Shown here: positions 41,822 through 51,141 of the stretch, piece by piece
How the letters are laid out: each line of letters starts with the position of its first letter
Numbering within the stretch: the stretch's first letter is position 1
From: Acinetobacter amyesii
GTDB taxonomy: Bacteria > Pseudomonadota > Gammaproteobacteria > Pseudomonadales > Moraxellaceae
Assembly (NCBI RefSeq): GCF_002018365.1
Contig: NZ_MVKX01000001.1
Coordinates: forward strand, 1-64,000
Reading direction: 5' to 3'
Length of the DNA stretch: 64,000 nt
Made by a program: the position numbers and the translations under genes
Notes under the pieces: model-generated
What the model was told of the DNA's origin: nothing
Databases searched by the model: none
What the model saw: only the letters and a program-made list of their open reading frames with translations

Positions 41822-41837
41822 ATGCAACATGTTGCAT
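41822..41837. promoter_or_regulatory. PadR-type operator, copy 2
   Basis: ATGCAACATGTTGCAT is a perfect 16-base palindrome, matching the ATG-N-CAT style of PadR family operators. It lies 37 bases before the padR start, suited to autorepression and control of divergent fadH. Confidence 0.75.
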
Positions 41838-41873
41838 AATAAAAAGTACAAAACTATTTTGACTGAGCCATAT

Positions 41874-42413
41874 ATGTCTTTAGCCCATGTTTTACTCACG
41901 AGCTTACTTGAAAAACCGAGTACAGGAATCGACCTTGCACGCCGTTTTGACCGCTCTATGGGCTTTTTTTGGAATGCGACACATCAGCAAATCTACCGTG
42001 AACTCAGTGGCATGCAGCAAAAAGGCTGGATCAGCACCATTGAAGATGAGCACAGTACAACCCGTAAAAAAACCTATCAAGTTGAACAGCTTGGACGGGT
42101 TGAATTAGCCAATTGGATGGTTGAACAAAGCCCTCCGGCTCAATTACGTGAAGAGTTGATGGTCCGTTTACGTGCAGAAGCTCAGCTGGGTACAAATGGC
42201 GTATTACCCGAATTAGAGCGCCATCTAGACATTCACAAAGAAAAACTAAAAGTGTACCAGTCTATTTTTGCAAAAGACTTTGCACATGCGCATGATGAAG
42301 ACCGTACTTTGTACATTCATAAAATGATTTTACAGCTTGGGATTGATTTGGAAATCGGTTGGATCAAATGGCTTGAAACCATCATTCCACAGTTGCATAA
42401 ATTTAATCGCTAA
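41874..42413 (+). CDS. PadR family transcriptional regulator
   Basis: A 179-residue PadR regulator. The N-terminal winged helix (SLAHVLLTSLLEKPSTGIDLARRFDRSMGFFWNATHQQIYRELSGMQQKGWI) is the family signature; a C-terminal VirR-like dimerisation domain of about 90 residues follows. It presumably binds the two TGCAAC-GTTGCA palindromes upstream, repressing itself and fadH until an aromatic or acyl ligand binds. The ligand is unknown. A hydrolase follows 25 bases downstream. Confidence 0.9.
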   Translation: MSLAHVLLTSLLEKPSTGIDLARRFDRSMGFFWNATHQQIYRELSGMQQKGWISTIEDEHSTTRKKTYQVEQLGRVELANWMVEQSPPAQLREELMVRLRAEAQLGTNGVLPELERHLDIHKEKLKVYQSIFAKDFAHAHDEDRTLYIHKMILQLGIDLEIGWIKWLETIIPQLHKFNR

Positions 42414-42438
42414 AACAAAAAAATAAATAGGAAGCCGC

Positions 42439-43347
42439 ATGCCGCACTATACAATGCCCGATCAACAACAACTGTATGTTCGTGAATATGGCCAAGGAGA
42501 ACCCATTCTGGTTTTATCTGGACTGGGCATGCAAAGTTGGCAATGGCACCCTTTTCTATATCAACACCGAAAGCATTTTAAATTTATCATTCCAGACTGG
42601 CGTGGATTTGGCGGCTCTAAACATTGTCAAATTCCAAATATGGACACCATTTCAAGCCATTGGCGAGATATTGACAGCTTAGTTTCCCAACTTGGTTACG
42701 ATAAACTCACGGTGATTGCCTACTCCATGGGGGCAACGACCACCATGCACGGTTTAAAATACGGTCAGTTTGCTGAAAAAATTAAACGTTATTTGCACAT
42801 CGATCAAACGCCTAAAATTCAAGTGGATGCTGATTGGCAATATGGTTTATATGGCAAACGCCACACTGAGTTTTTAAGTATTTTAGAAGACATCTCGAAG
42901 GTACTTGCAACTAACCTCTCCGTGCCATTTGCACAGCAGATGAATAATCATGACCGTCAAGGTCTGGTCGACGCTTGGTTAAGGTTCATAGACTTACAAA
43001 ATAGCAATCCTTATGCATTATCAGCTTTCCGTTTTGCATACCAACAACCAACTTTACAGAAGCTGATATTACCCTCACAAAGTGTGGCCTATTTATATTG
43101 GTATATTCAAAATTATTTGAACCATACTGAAGATTATCGTGAAGCCATTGCCGCACTCACCGCACCAACAACTTTTTTCACCGGTGCAAAATCGATCCTC
43201 TATCCTGCTCAAGGTCAAAAAATTATTGCTGACAGCCTAGCCAATGCAAAGCAGATTATTTTTAAAAAATCGGGACACACGCCATTGCTCAGTGAACCGG
43301 TCAAATTTAGCCGTGAAATCACCAAGTTCTTAAAACAAGCGCTCTAA
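42439..43347 (+). CDS. Alpha/beta hydrolase in the PadR operon
   Basis: A 302-residue alpha/beta hydrolase. The fold is clear (PILVLSGLGMQSWQWHPFL oxyanion region, IIPDWRGFGGSKH, late SGHTPLLSEP histidine). The nucleophile elbow reads AYSMGA, with Ala in place of the usual first Gly. AGGAAG lies before the ATG. Linkage to PadR suggests an esterase for the same substrate class as the regulated pathway. The substrate is unknown. Confidence 0.87.
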   Translation: MPHYTMPDQQQLYVREYGQGEPILVLSGLGMQSWQWHPFLYQHRKHFKFIIPDWRGFGGSKHCQIPNMDTISSHWRDIDSLVSQLGYDKLTVIAYSMGATTTMHGLKYGQFAEKIKRYLHIDQTPKIQVDADWQYGLYGKRHTEFLSILEDISKVLATNLSVPFAQQMNNHDRQGLVDAWLRFIDLQNSNPYALSAFRFAYQQPTLQKLILPSQSVAYLYWYIQNYLNHTEDYREAIAALTAPTTFFTGAKSILYPAQGQKIIADSLANAKQIIFKKSGHTPLLSEPVKFSREITKFLKQAL

Positions 43348-43358
43348 TTAGACTGAAT

Positions 43359-43401
43359 AAAAAAATAGGCTCAATACTTTCAAGATTGAGCCTATTTTTT
43401 T
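43359..43401 (+). terminator. Rho-independent terminator of the padR-hydrolase operon
   Basis: AAAAAATAGGCTCAAT pairs with ATTGAGCCTATTTTTT, a 16-bp stem with T run, just after the stop codon. Confidence 0.95.
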
Positions 43402-43480
43402 ATATACAGGATGGTTTTACTTAATAGGTAACTTAAAAATTAATTTCAAAATCAAATTGTTTTTAATGTTAAAACACGTG

Positions 43481-44392
43481 TTAGAAAACTCGACGATCGT
43501 ATTCAATTGCTTCTAAGTCATACACTTGGTAAACACAGTCAAATAAAGGACGTGCCAATTCCCCTTCATCATCATTCCGCACGATCAAATAAATTTGGCT
43601 AATGGCTGCACTATCCGATAATTTCACATAATTCACATGCCTAAACTGCATAATTTGTACAGATTCAGGAACAATACAAATGCCTTCGCCTGCGGCAACC
43701 ATGCCTAGTGATTGCTGCAAATCTGCTTGAGTGTTAAAGCGTTTCGGCTCCATACCATATTCTAAAAATAACGACTTGATCAGCGTTGCATAACTTTGAC
43801 CATCCGTTGCAGGATAGATAAAAATCTGCTCATCTTTGAGATTATTTAATGCAATCTGCTGCTGTGAAGATAAAGGATGGCTTGAATGCACCGCAACAAT
43901 TAACGGTTCTTCACGTAATAGCACACGTTTAACCGCCTGATCCGACACTCGGACTCGGCTAAAACATGCATCTACCCGACCTTCTTTTAATGCCTGAATC
44001 TGATCAACTGCACTCAGTTCAATTAAATTTACATTTAAGTGTGGATATTGCTGACGGAACAAATACACAATTCGAGGTAATAAACCACAGAGTAGCGAAC
44101 CGCCATACCCAATATTAATGGTACGTTCAGTGGCACTGGCCCGCTGCGTAATGAGCTTAATCTCTTCTGCATTAGAGAGTAATTTCACGGCTTGCTGATA
44201 AAAGAAACGGCCGATGGTGGTGGTTCTTAAAGGACGGCTACCACGCTCAAAAAGCTGTGCCCCCAACTCTTCTTCTAAATTTTGAATTTGACGACTTAAA
44301 GGAGGTTGAGCAATAAATAGCTTTTCAGCAGCCTTCGTAAAACTCTGTTCTTCTACAACGGCGACAAAGTAACGTAAATGTCTTAATTCCAT
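43481..44392 (-). CDS. LysR family regulator, CatM/BenM type
   Basis: A 303-residue LysR regulator very close in pattern to Acinetobacter CatM/BenM: MELRHLRYFVAVVEEQSFTKAAEKL.IAQPPLSRQIQNLEEELG. CatM and BenM respond to cis,cis-muconate and benzoate. No aromatic-degradation genes lie beside this copy, so the effector is open. AAGGAC precedes the ATG. The ~280-base gap to the divergent LysR gene should hold its operator. Confidence 0.9.
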   Translation of the reverse strand: MELRHLRYFVAVVEEQSFTKAAEKLFIAQPPLSRQIQNLEEELGAQLFERGSRPLRTTTIGRFFYQQAVKLLSNAEEIKLITQRASATERTINIGYGGSLLCGLLPRIVYLFRQQYPHLNVNLIELSAVDQIQALKEGRVDACFSRVRVSDQAVKRVLLREEPLIVAVHSSHPLSSQQQIALNNLKDEQIFIYPATDGQSYATLIKSLFLEYGMEPKRFNTQADLQQSLGMVAAGEGICIVPESVQIMQFRHVNYVKLSDSAAISQIYLIVRNDDEGELARPLFDCVYQVYDLEAIEYDRRVF

Positions 44393-44671
44393 GACATTGT
44401 CCTTTAATGTCGAATTTCTTTCATAATGGTCTTTTATTTGAATATATCAGGACGACACTCAAATCACATCCTTCAAATTCGGTTATTTAAAAGATGTATA
44501 CACCACATTTATTGTTTGGTCATGCTAATGTGAAACGATTACAAGGTTAACCCGACTTTAGTCTTGGCAATTTTGCTCAAACTTCTCACATGAAAAACTA
44601 CAAAACGTGATTGACTTCATGAAACAATTCAAGTTAATTAGCAAAATCGTTGCAAATATGGAATAAGAACA

Positions 44672-45586
44672 GTGCTGAGTGATCTAGATGATTTTTATTG
44701 TTTTGCCCAAGTGGTCGAACATGGTGGTTTTAGTGCAGCAGAACGTGCAACTGATATTCCAAAATCAAAACTAAGTCGTCGGGTCTATAACTTAGAAGAA
44801 CGTTTAGGTGTCCGCCTGATTCAACGTAGCTCACGACATTTTGCTGTTACAGATATTGGTATGAATATCTATCGCCATGCACAAGTCATGATGAATGCCG
44901 CTCAAGCTGCACACGATTTGGTTGATCATCTCAGCACACAGCCGCGCGGCTTAATTAAAGTCAGCCTACCTGTTTCCATCGCGCAAAATGAAATGACCAA
45001 AATTTTGCCTGAATTTTTAAAGCAGTACCCAGAAATTAAAGTGCAAATGATGGTGACCAATCGCCGCGTAGATATCATTAATGAAGGCTTCGATCTTGCG
45101 CTACGTGTACGTTCAAATCTAGACGATGATCCGAATTTAGTCATTCGTAAATTTGAAACGATTGAGCAGCACTTATTTGCCAGTCAGGCGTATCTGAATA
45201 AATTTGGTGAACTCAAACAACCGGAAGATTTATCACAGCATCAAATCTTAAGTATGGCGGATGAGCATCTCGATCAACATATTATTGTGACCGATGCACA
45301 GCATCATCAGAAAAAAATCAAAGTTAACCCAACAGTAATGGGCTCTGACCTGTCGATGTTAGCTGCACTGGCCTGCCAAGATTGTGGCGTAGTGTTATTG
45401 CCTGATAGCATTGTGTCCGATCATGTGAAATCAGGTGCATTGGTTCGTGTATTACCTGAATGGAAAGCTGCACATGGTATTTTCCATGCTGTATATCCAT
45501 CTCGTCGTGGCTTATTACCTGCTGTACGAGTATTCATTGATTACTTAGTTGAAAAACTCAGCCAACATGAACACGCTAAATTTTAG
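44672..45586 (+). CDS. LysR family transcriptional regulator
   Basis: A 304-residue LysR regulator of the DsdC/AaeR-like large group: LSDLDDFYCFAQVVEHGGFSAAERATDIPKSKLSRRVYNLEERLGVRLIQRSSR is the winged helix; the effector domain starts near 90 (GLIKVSLPVSIAQNEM). It starts with GTG at 44672. It is divergent from the CatM-like gene but of a different subfamily. The target is unknown. Confidence 0.87.
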   Translation: MLSDLDDFYCFAQVVEHGGFSAAERATDIPKSKLSRRVYNLEERLGVRLIQRSSRHFAVTDIGMNIYRHAQVMMNAAQAAHDLVDHLSTQPRGLIKVSLPVSIAQNEMTKILPEFLKQYPEIKVQMMVTNRRVDIINEGFDLALRVRSNLDDDPNLVIRKFETIEQHLFASQAYLNKFGELKQPEDLSQHQILSMADEHLDQHIIVTDAQHHQKKIKVNPTVMGSDLSMLAALACQDCGVVLLPDSIVSDHVKSGALVRVLPEWKAAHGIFHAVYPSRRGLLPAVRVFIDYLVEKLSQHEHAKF

Positions 45587-45906
45587 GTAAAAAAAAGCTT
45601 ACCCATGTGATGGGTAAGCGAAAACTTAAAAACTAAGTAAAATCAGAAACTACAGCAGAATCTGTATGGCTATTGTATAAATAAAATACATCTTTATTAA
45701 ATCGTTAATAGCTCTAACTGATTTTTTGGGCTATAAGCAAAGCCTTATAAATTAAGGCCTAGAGAAATCCAGTTAGTCTTAAAAACGATAACGCTCATAA
45801 CCACCACAAACTCATAGACTAAAGTCAAAAAATATACATCTGTATAATTTCATTTAACTTCAATCATTTAGACACAGCAGTTATGGCATTAACTTCACTA
45901 CTGAGC
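45587..45906. other. Intergenic region between convergent lysR and map
   Basis: These 320 bases hold no gene. A strong hairpin with a minus-strand T run is at 45589-45619. If it terminates map, the map transcript has a ~290-nt 3' tail; alternatively a small RNA is encoded on the minus strand here. Confidence 0.5.
45589..45619 (-). terminator. Rho-independent terminator, minus-strand polarity
   Basis: GCTTACCCAT, loop GTG, ATGGGTAAGC is a 10-bp stem that runs into eight T on the minus strand. It lies three bases after the plus-strand LysR stop but its polarity serves leftward transcripts from map. Confidence 0.8.
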
Positions 45907-46701
45907 TTAGATCGCAGGATAGGCGCCTGTACCTTCTGGCCATGGAGATAGCAACTCAAAACCAGTATCGGTCACAACCACCATATGTTCCCACTGTGCC
46001 GATAAAGAACGGTCTGCAGTAATTACTGTCCAGCCGTCTTTTAACTCTTTAGTTCGCGCTTTACCACTGTTAATCATCGGCTCAATGGTAAAGACCATGC
46101 CTTTTTTTAGAATGACACCTTGACCCGGTTGACCATAGTGTAAAACGCTTGGTTGCTCATGATAAACCTTACCAATCCCGTGACCACAGTATTCACGTAC
46201 AATGCTGTAGCCTTCACGATGTGCAACTTGTTGAATGGCATAGCCTACATCACCCAATGTTGCTCCCGGTTTAACTGCATGAATCCCTGCAACCATCGCT
46301 TCGTAGGTAGTTTCGACTAACTTTTTAGCCGCAGGCGAAACCTCACCTACATAGTACATACGACTGGTATCGCCAAAATAACCATCTTTAATAATAGCAA
46401 CATCAATATTGATAATATCGCCATCTTTCAATACGGTTTCTTTCGAAGGAATACCATGACAAACCACTTCATTCGGTGAAATACAGGTGGTTTTGGTATA
46501 TCCATAGTAGCCAACGTTGGCAGGAATCACTTTAAGTGTGTTGACGATAAAATCATTACAGATATCGTCCAGATATTCAGTGGTCACGCCCGGCTTGACA
46601 TACTCCCCGATCATCTCTAAAACCTGAGCAGCTAAACGACCTGAAATGCGTAATTTTTCAATATCTTGCTCGGTTTTAATCGTGATTTTGGAAGCTTTCA
46701 T
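45907..46701 (-). CDS. map: Type I methionine aminopeptidase
   Basis: MAP removes the initiator methionine from nascent proteins. The 264-residue enzyme has the pita-bread fold with metal ligands in NIDVAIIKDGYFGDTSRM (two Asp), CGHGIGKVYHEQP (His), VFTIEPMI (Glu) and the final EHMVVVT (Glu). GAGGAT lies 7 bases before the ATG. It is not next to rpsB, so it may be a second map copy. Confidence 0.95.
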   Translation of the reverse strand: MKASKITIKTEQDIEKLRISGRLAAQVLEMIGEYVKPGVTTEYLDDICNDFIVNTLKVIPANVGYYGYTKTTCISPNEVVCHGIPSKETVLKDGDIINIDVAIIKDGYFGDTSRMYYVGEVSPAAKKLVETTYEAMVAGIHAVKPGATLGDVGYAIQQVAHREGYSIVREYCGHGIGKVYHEQPSVLHYGQPGQGVILKKGMVFTIEPMINSGKARTKELKDGWTVITADRSLSAQWEHMVVVTDTGFELLSPWPEGTGAYPAI

Positions 46702-47050
46702 CTGAATATCCTCAAATTTGAATACACCGAATTATAGACCTTTTAGATTTTTTTTGTTTTATTCAGCCAATATTTCTGCATTTATTCGGCTTATAGCATC
46801 CTATTTAGTGCTGAAAATTAGAACAATTGATTTATATCTGATAAATATTAATAGCTAAACTTATTCCTATAAAAATTTTATATACAATAAATTTCTTTTA
46901 TTTATCATAAATATAAATAAAACATTATTTTATCTGTCAATATATTCATGATTCGTATTATAAAAACTATCTATACGATTTATAAATTTTGCTCCAAAAA
47001 CGAGCTTAATTGCACTAAAATTGCCTTTTTTCACAGTTCATCTCCCCTTT
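46702..47050. other. AT-rich divergent promoter region of map and brnQ
   Basis: About 350 bases of very AT-rich DNA. No open frame, strong repeat or RNA fold was seen. It should hold the promoters of both neighbours. Confidence 0.4.
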
Positions 47051-48343
47051 ATGACAAGTCTTCGTACACGGGATATTGTTGCCTTAGGTTTTATGACCTT
47101 TGCACTGTTTATTGGTGCAGGTAACATTATTTTCCCACCAATTGTCGCACAGCAAGCGGGTGAACATGTTTGGTTAGCTGCATTTGGTTTCTTAATCACT
47201 GCAGTTGGTCTACCTGTCATCACGATTATTGCTTTGTCGCGTGTTGAAGGTTCTATTCAAGTTTTAAGTTCACCTTTGGGTAAAGTAGCCAGCATTATCC
47301 TTACTGTCGCGTGTTACTTAGCTGTTGGACCTTTATTTGCAACACCTCGTACAGCTACCGTTTCATATGAAATTGGTTTCTCTTCTTATTTTGGTAACGG
47401 CGCAAACAGTCTGCTGATTTATAGCGTGATTTATTTTGCATTAGTGACCATTGTTTCACTTTATCCAAACAAAATTTTGGATACTGTGGGTTATTTCCTT
47501 TCACCACTCAAGATCTTAGGTCTCATTGTACTGGGTATCTCTGCGTTCTTTATCCCTGCCGGTGTGATTCCACCTGCCATTGGTAATTACGTGGCTGCAC
47601 CAGTTTCAGAAGGTGTGGTCAATGGTTATTTAACCATGGACACTTTAGGTGCTTTAGTTTTTGGTATCGTGATCGTAAAAGCCATTACTTCACGCGGTGT
47701 AACGGATAGTAAGCTCGTCACCAAGTATGCTGTCATTGCCAGTATTATTTCAGGTATTGGACTTACACTGGTTTATATCAGTTTGTTCAAACTCGGTATG
47801 GGCAGCCATGATATTGCTCCAAATGCAACAAATGGTGCAGTGATCCTGCATGCATATGTACAACATGCTTTTGGTGATATGGGCGCTTATTTCCTATCTG
47901 CAATGATCTTTGTTGCATGTATGGTGACCGCGATTGGCTTGACCTGCGCATGTGCTGAATATTTCTCAGAATTGACTAAAATTCCATACAAAGTTTTTGT
48001 GTTCATTTTAGTTGGTTTCTCACTACTGATTTCAAACTTGGGTTTAACCAAACTCATTGCAGTTTCAGTGCCTGTTCTAAGTGCGATTTATCCACCGGCG
48101 ATTGCAGTTATCCTACTTAGCTTCTGCTCTAAATGGTTTATTTCACCATCTCGAGTTATAGCTCCTGTTACCGCATGTGCGTTTATTTTCGGTATTTTTG
48201 ATGGTTTAAAAGTAGCTGGTTTCGAAGATGCACTTCCAAGCTTTATTGCCAATCTACCGCTTGCTCAACAAAATTTAGCATGGCTGATCCCTTCTGTGAT
48301 TGTGCTGATTATTGCTGCTGTAATTGACAAAGTTAAAAAATAA
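47051..48343 (+). CDS. brnQ: Branched-chain amino acid transporter BrnQ
   Basis: BrnQ (LivII) is a Na+ or H+ symporter for Leu, Ile and Val in the inner membrane. The 430-residue protein has ~12 helices, with the family start TSLRTRDIVALGFMTFALFIGAGNIIFPP and the GPLFATPRTATVSYEIG block. The ATG at 47051 is chosen by homology. No Shine-Dalgarno is visible (CTCCCC precedes it), which is unusual for this window. Confidence 0.94.
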   Translation: MTSLRTRDIVALGFMTFALFIGAGNIIFPPIVAQQAGEHVWLAAFGFLITAVGLPVITIIALSRVEGSIQVLSSPLGKVASIILTVACYLAVGPLFATPRTATVSYEIGFSSYFGNGANSLLIYSVIYFALVTIVSLYPNKILDTVGYFLSPLKILGLIVLGISAFFIPAGVIPPAIGNYVAAPVSEGVVNGYLTMDTLGALVFGIVIVKAITSRGVTDSKLVTKYAVIASIISGIGLTLVYISLFKLGMGSHDIAPNATNGAVILHAYVQHAFGDMGAYFLSAMIFVACMVTAIGLTCACAEYFSELTKIPYKVFVFILVGFSLLISNLGLTKLIAVSVPVLSAIYPPAIAVILLSFCSKWFISPSRVIAPVTACAFIFGIFDGLKVAGFEDALPSFIANLPLAQQNLAWLIPSVIVLIIAAVIDKVKK

Positions 48344-48901
48344 CCTTTTTTGACCTGTCTAAAATCGGAGTTTTACCCGAATGACGATTTTACCTGTGAC
48401 CAATAATTGTCGAGTTTTACCCAAACTGACTTTTATTTGTCCTACTACAGCGCAATAACCCTAAGTCATTGAACTTTTAAATAAAGCTTTATTTTCACAA
48501 TGAGAAACCAAGCCAGTCCTTTGGCTACAAAATATAATAATAGTTAAAATACAAATACTTTCTGCAAAATACACCGTACACAAACTCCATGATTAAGCCC
48601 GATTCTGACTGTAAGCTAGGCGGTTTCGTGTCATAAAGCCGATATACCCGTGTTGGTATATATATTGCTTATTCATACATAGATATTATGCATTGACCAT
48701 TTTATTCACCAGTCAACACCTTTAGATTCATAATATTTAGTATATGAATAAAATGATTATTCTTATACGATGATCTAACATAGTTTTATGACAAAATAAT
48801 GACATTTGCTATTGAAATACTTCTAGTTTCGAAGTACAACAGTAGTTCAAACCTGACCAAAATCATGGGTTTTGGCGAAACAACAACAAGGAGGGGTGGA
48901 G
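48344..48901. other. Long intergenic region with diverged direct repeats and leader hairpin
   Basis: About 560 bases. Near the left end, GAGTTTTACCC recurs at 48368 and 48412 (44-base period), with a TTTTACC between them. Further on are a hairpin ATATACC-CGTGTT-GGTATAT (about 48649-48668) and CCAAAA-TCATGGG-TTTTGG (48857-48875) just before the next gene. No open frame with coding character was found. It may be a decayed mobile-element scar. Confidence 0.45.
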
Positions 48902-49138
48902 ATGTTATCAGTACATTTCAAAAAGCAATTCTTCATTAACGCTCTGAAGGCAAATAAGAACATGGTGACCTATACAAGCACCACTATTGCTCTCATGCTG
49001 ACACTACTTATTCAAGGCTTAATACAAGGAAATTTAAGACCTGAATACTTTGCTTATGCGCTTATTGTCTCGGTGGCCTTTTATTTATGGGCAGTCATTG
49101 ACCACAAATATCGAAAGCAAAAATCAACAGAATTTTAA
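48902..49138 (+). CDS. Small two-helix membrane protein, unknown
   Basis: A 78-residue protein: amphipathic start (SVHFKKQFFINALKANK), helix 1 about residues 24-42 (TSTTIALMLTLLIQGLI), helix 2 about 50-66 (YFAYALIVSVAFYLWAVI) and a basic tail. The family is not recognised. AAGGAGGGG gives one of the strongest ribosome sites in the window and fixes the ATG at 48902. A hairpin lies immediately upstream. Confidence 0.65.
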   Translation: MLSVHFKKQFFINALKANKNMVTYTSTTIALMLTLLIQGLIQGNLRPEYFAYALIVSVAFYLWAVIDHKYRKQKSTEF

Positions 49139-49428
49139 GTTAGAAGATGGATGAGGCATCATCCATCTTGAAAAAAGAAAAGATGCCAATCCCCACCTTC
49201 TCGTTCATTCAATCCATTTTAAATAACAATAAAAATAATCCCTAAAATAACCAGAAAATCATCAGCCTTTTCTCATGAATTTTCGATTCTATTTAACTTC
49301 AAATTTTGTTTTATAAATTCTTCTACATAGCCATCGTCTGCACTTTAAAAGCTTTTATCTCATGTTTTGCTTCCAATCTAATTGATCCTATTTCTGATTC
49401 ATACTATATCAGATTCATACTACTTTGC

Positions 49429-49890
49429 TTAAAACCAAAATTTAACGATGACTCCAAAGAGCAATCCGAGTGTTGCAATTAACTCGCCAATCACCAATCC
49501 AAGCATTACCATACTCATCATCCATTTAGGTAAATGCCACTTACCTAAGACGTGCGGGACTTTAAATTGATTGGTGGTATCAGCTAAAAAGCCATGCAGT
49601 ACATAGCTTAAAATCGAAAAGCTAAAAAAGAACAAATTGATGATTACAAAGAGTAAATTGAGCGTATGTGGAAGTGCTGAAAAATAGGCCAATACCGCTA
49701 AAATAAGCGTCGCTGGGGCGTATAACAAACTGCTCCGATGTGCTATATCGACATAATAATGCGCACGTGCCAGTTCAGACTGTCTTATTTGTGCATATTT
49801 CCACACACCCGTGAGCATACCTACCCATAAATAAATCCCACTAAAGACTATCGCAATTTTTACTGCACTGGAAAGTTGAAGCATGTCCAT
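49429..49890 (-). CDS. Four-helix membrane protein, unknown
   Basis: A ~153-residue integral membrane protein with four predicted helices (about 8-30, 50-70, 75-98 and 128-150). Charged residues cluster in the loop GVWKYAQIRQSELARAHYYVDIAHR, a pattern seen in small conserved membrane proteins of Acinetobacter relatives. The family is not recognised. The start could be 49890 (MDMLQ) or 49914. The ~290 bases downstream hold only a weak GATGGATGA hairpin at 49145-49166. Confidence 0.65.
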   Translation of the reverse strand: MDMLQLSSAVKIAIVFSGIYLWVGMLTGVWKYAQIRQSELARAHYYVDIAHRSSLLYAPATLILAVLAYFSALPHTLNLLFVIINLFFFSFSILSYVLHGFLADTTNQFKVPHVLGKWHLPKWMMSMVMLGLVIGELIATLGLLFGVIVKFWF

Positions 49891-50064
49891 TTTTAATTTA
49901 CATCCATTGTTCAATTACACGCATTATTTTTATCTGTATTTCTACTGCAATAGTACTTGCTTCAAACCTGTTATGACATGACTTTAGAGTCATACTCTTT
50001 TCAGGTTTCTTTTTGGAACTTGTGTAAATTAGAGTCATCGGAATACACCCATGAAGTTTGAATC

Positions 50065-50925
50065 ATGTCATCATCTGAAAAACTCACGATTCATTGCCAA
50101 GACGGCTATTCACTGAGTGCGCGCTTTTATCCACACCAGACAGAGCTCAAACAGGCTTTACCTGTGTTGATTTGTCCAGCCACAGGCATTACCAAGCAAT
50201 TTTATAATAGTTATGCAACATGGTTGAGCCAACAAGGCTATGACGTTTTAGTTTTCGATTTTCGTGGTATTGGTGAGTCGCTAAACAGCCCTCTAAAAGA
50301 ATCGACAGCAAGTATTGTGCAATGGGGGCAGCTTGATATCCCTGCGGCAATCGACGCTTTGATCAGTAAAACGCAGGCACCTAAAATCATATTACTCGGT
50401 CATAGCGCAGGCGGACAATTATTAGGTATCGTGCCAAATTATGACAAAGTTGCCAAAGTGGTTGCTGTTTCTGGCTCTACAGGTCATGTCAAAAATCTTA
50501 AAGGTCGCACCAAGCTTTTAGCTCCTGTGATGTTTAATGTGATCTTCCCGATTGCACGCCATACCATTGGCTATGGCCCGACCAATGCAATTGGCATGGG
50601 TGAAAATTTGCCAAAAGATGTTGCTCGTGAATGGGCTGAATTTTGTAGCAAACCCGGTTATGTCATTAATGCCTTAGGCAAAACTGTTCAGCATGATTTT
50701 CATCAACAAGTGAGCTGCCCGATCACTGCCGTATGGAGCTCCGATGACGAAATCGCCACGGAAGCCAATGTCAAAGACTTGCTGCGCTTATACCCGAATG
50801 CTTCGACTCAAATGATTGAGTTAAAACCGAAAGAAACAGGTCATAAAGCCATCGGACACATGTTGATGTTTAAATCGTCACATCAAAACCTATGGCCGAT
50901 CATTGAACAACAGTTACACGCTTAA
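50065..50925 (+). CDS. Serine aminopeptidase-like alpha/beta hydrolase
   Basis: A 286-residue alpha/beta hydrolase of the predicted serine-hydrolase / YpfH-like type: LSARFYPHQ...PVLICPATGITKQFYNSYATWLSQQGYDVLVFDFRGIGES, nucleophile GHSAGGQLLG, acid in WSSDDEIA and His in GHKAIGHM. It is cytoplasmic (no signal). The substrate is unknown. It is a monocistronic gene. Confidence 0.88.
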   Translation: MSSSEKLTIHCQDGYSLSARFYPHQTELKQALPVLICPATGITKQFYNSYATWLSQQGYDVLVFDFRGIGESLNSPLKESTASIVQWGQLDIPAAIDALISKTQAPKIILLGHSAGGQLLGIVPNYDKVAKVVAVSGSTGHVKNLKGRTKLLAPVMFNVIFPIARHTIGYGPTNAIGMGENLPKDVAREWAEFCSKPGYVINALGKTVQHDFHQQVSCPITAVWSSDDEIATEANVKDLLRLYPNASTQMIELKPKETGHKAIGHMLMFKSSHQNLWPIIEQQLHA

Positions 50926-51141
50926 GTTTTTGCCACTCAGTCAGTAATCCGGCTGAGTGGTCTTTTTATGATCTGCACAATAATTTCTACTTTTAGATTC
51001 ATTCAAACTGCCTGACAGCTTACATATTTTATTTTTCTATCTTTAAAATCTGCACTGAAAGTCCAAGTGTGCTTATTTTCTTCAGCCGACCATAGCAAAA
51101 AATGATATAACTATTTTTTCTCAATTATATTCTATTTTGGC

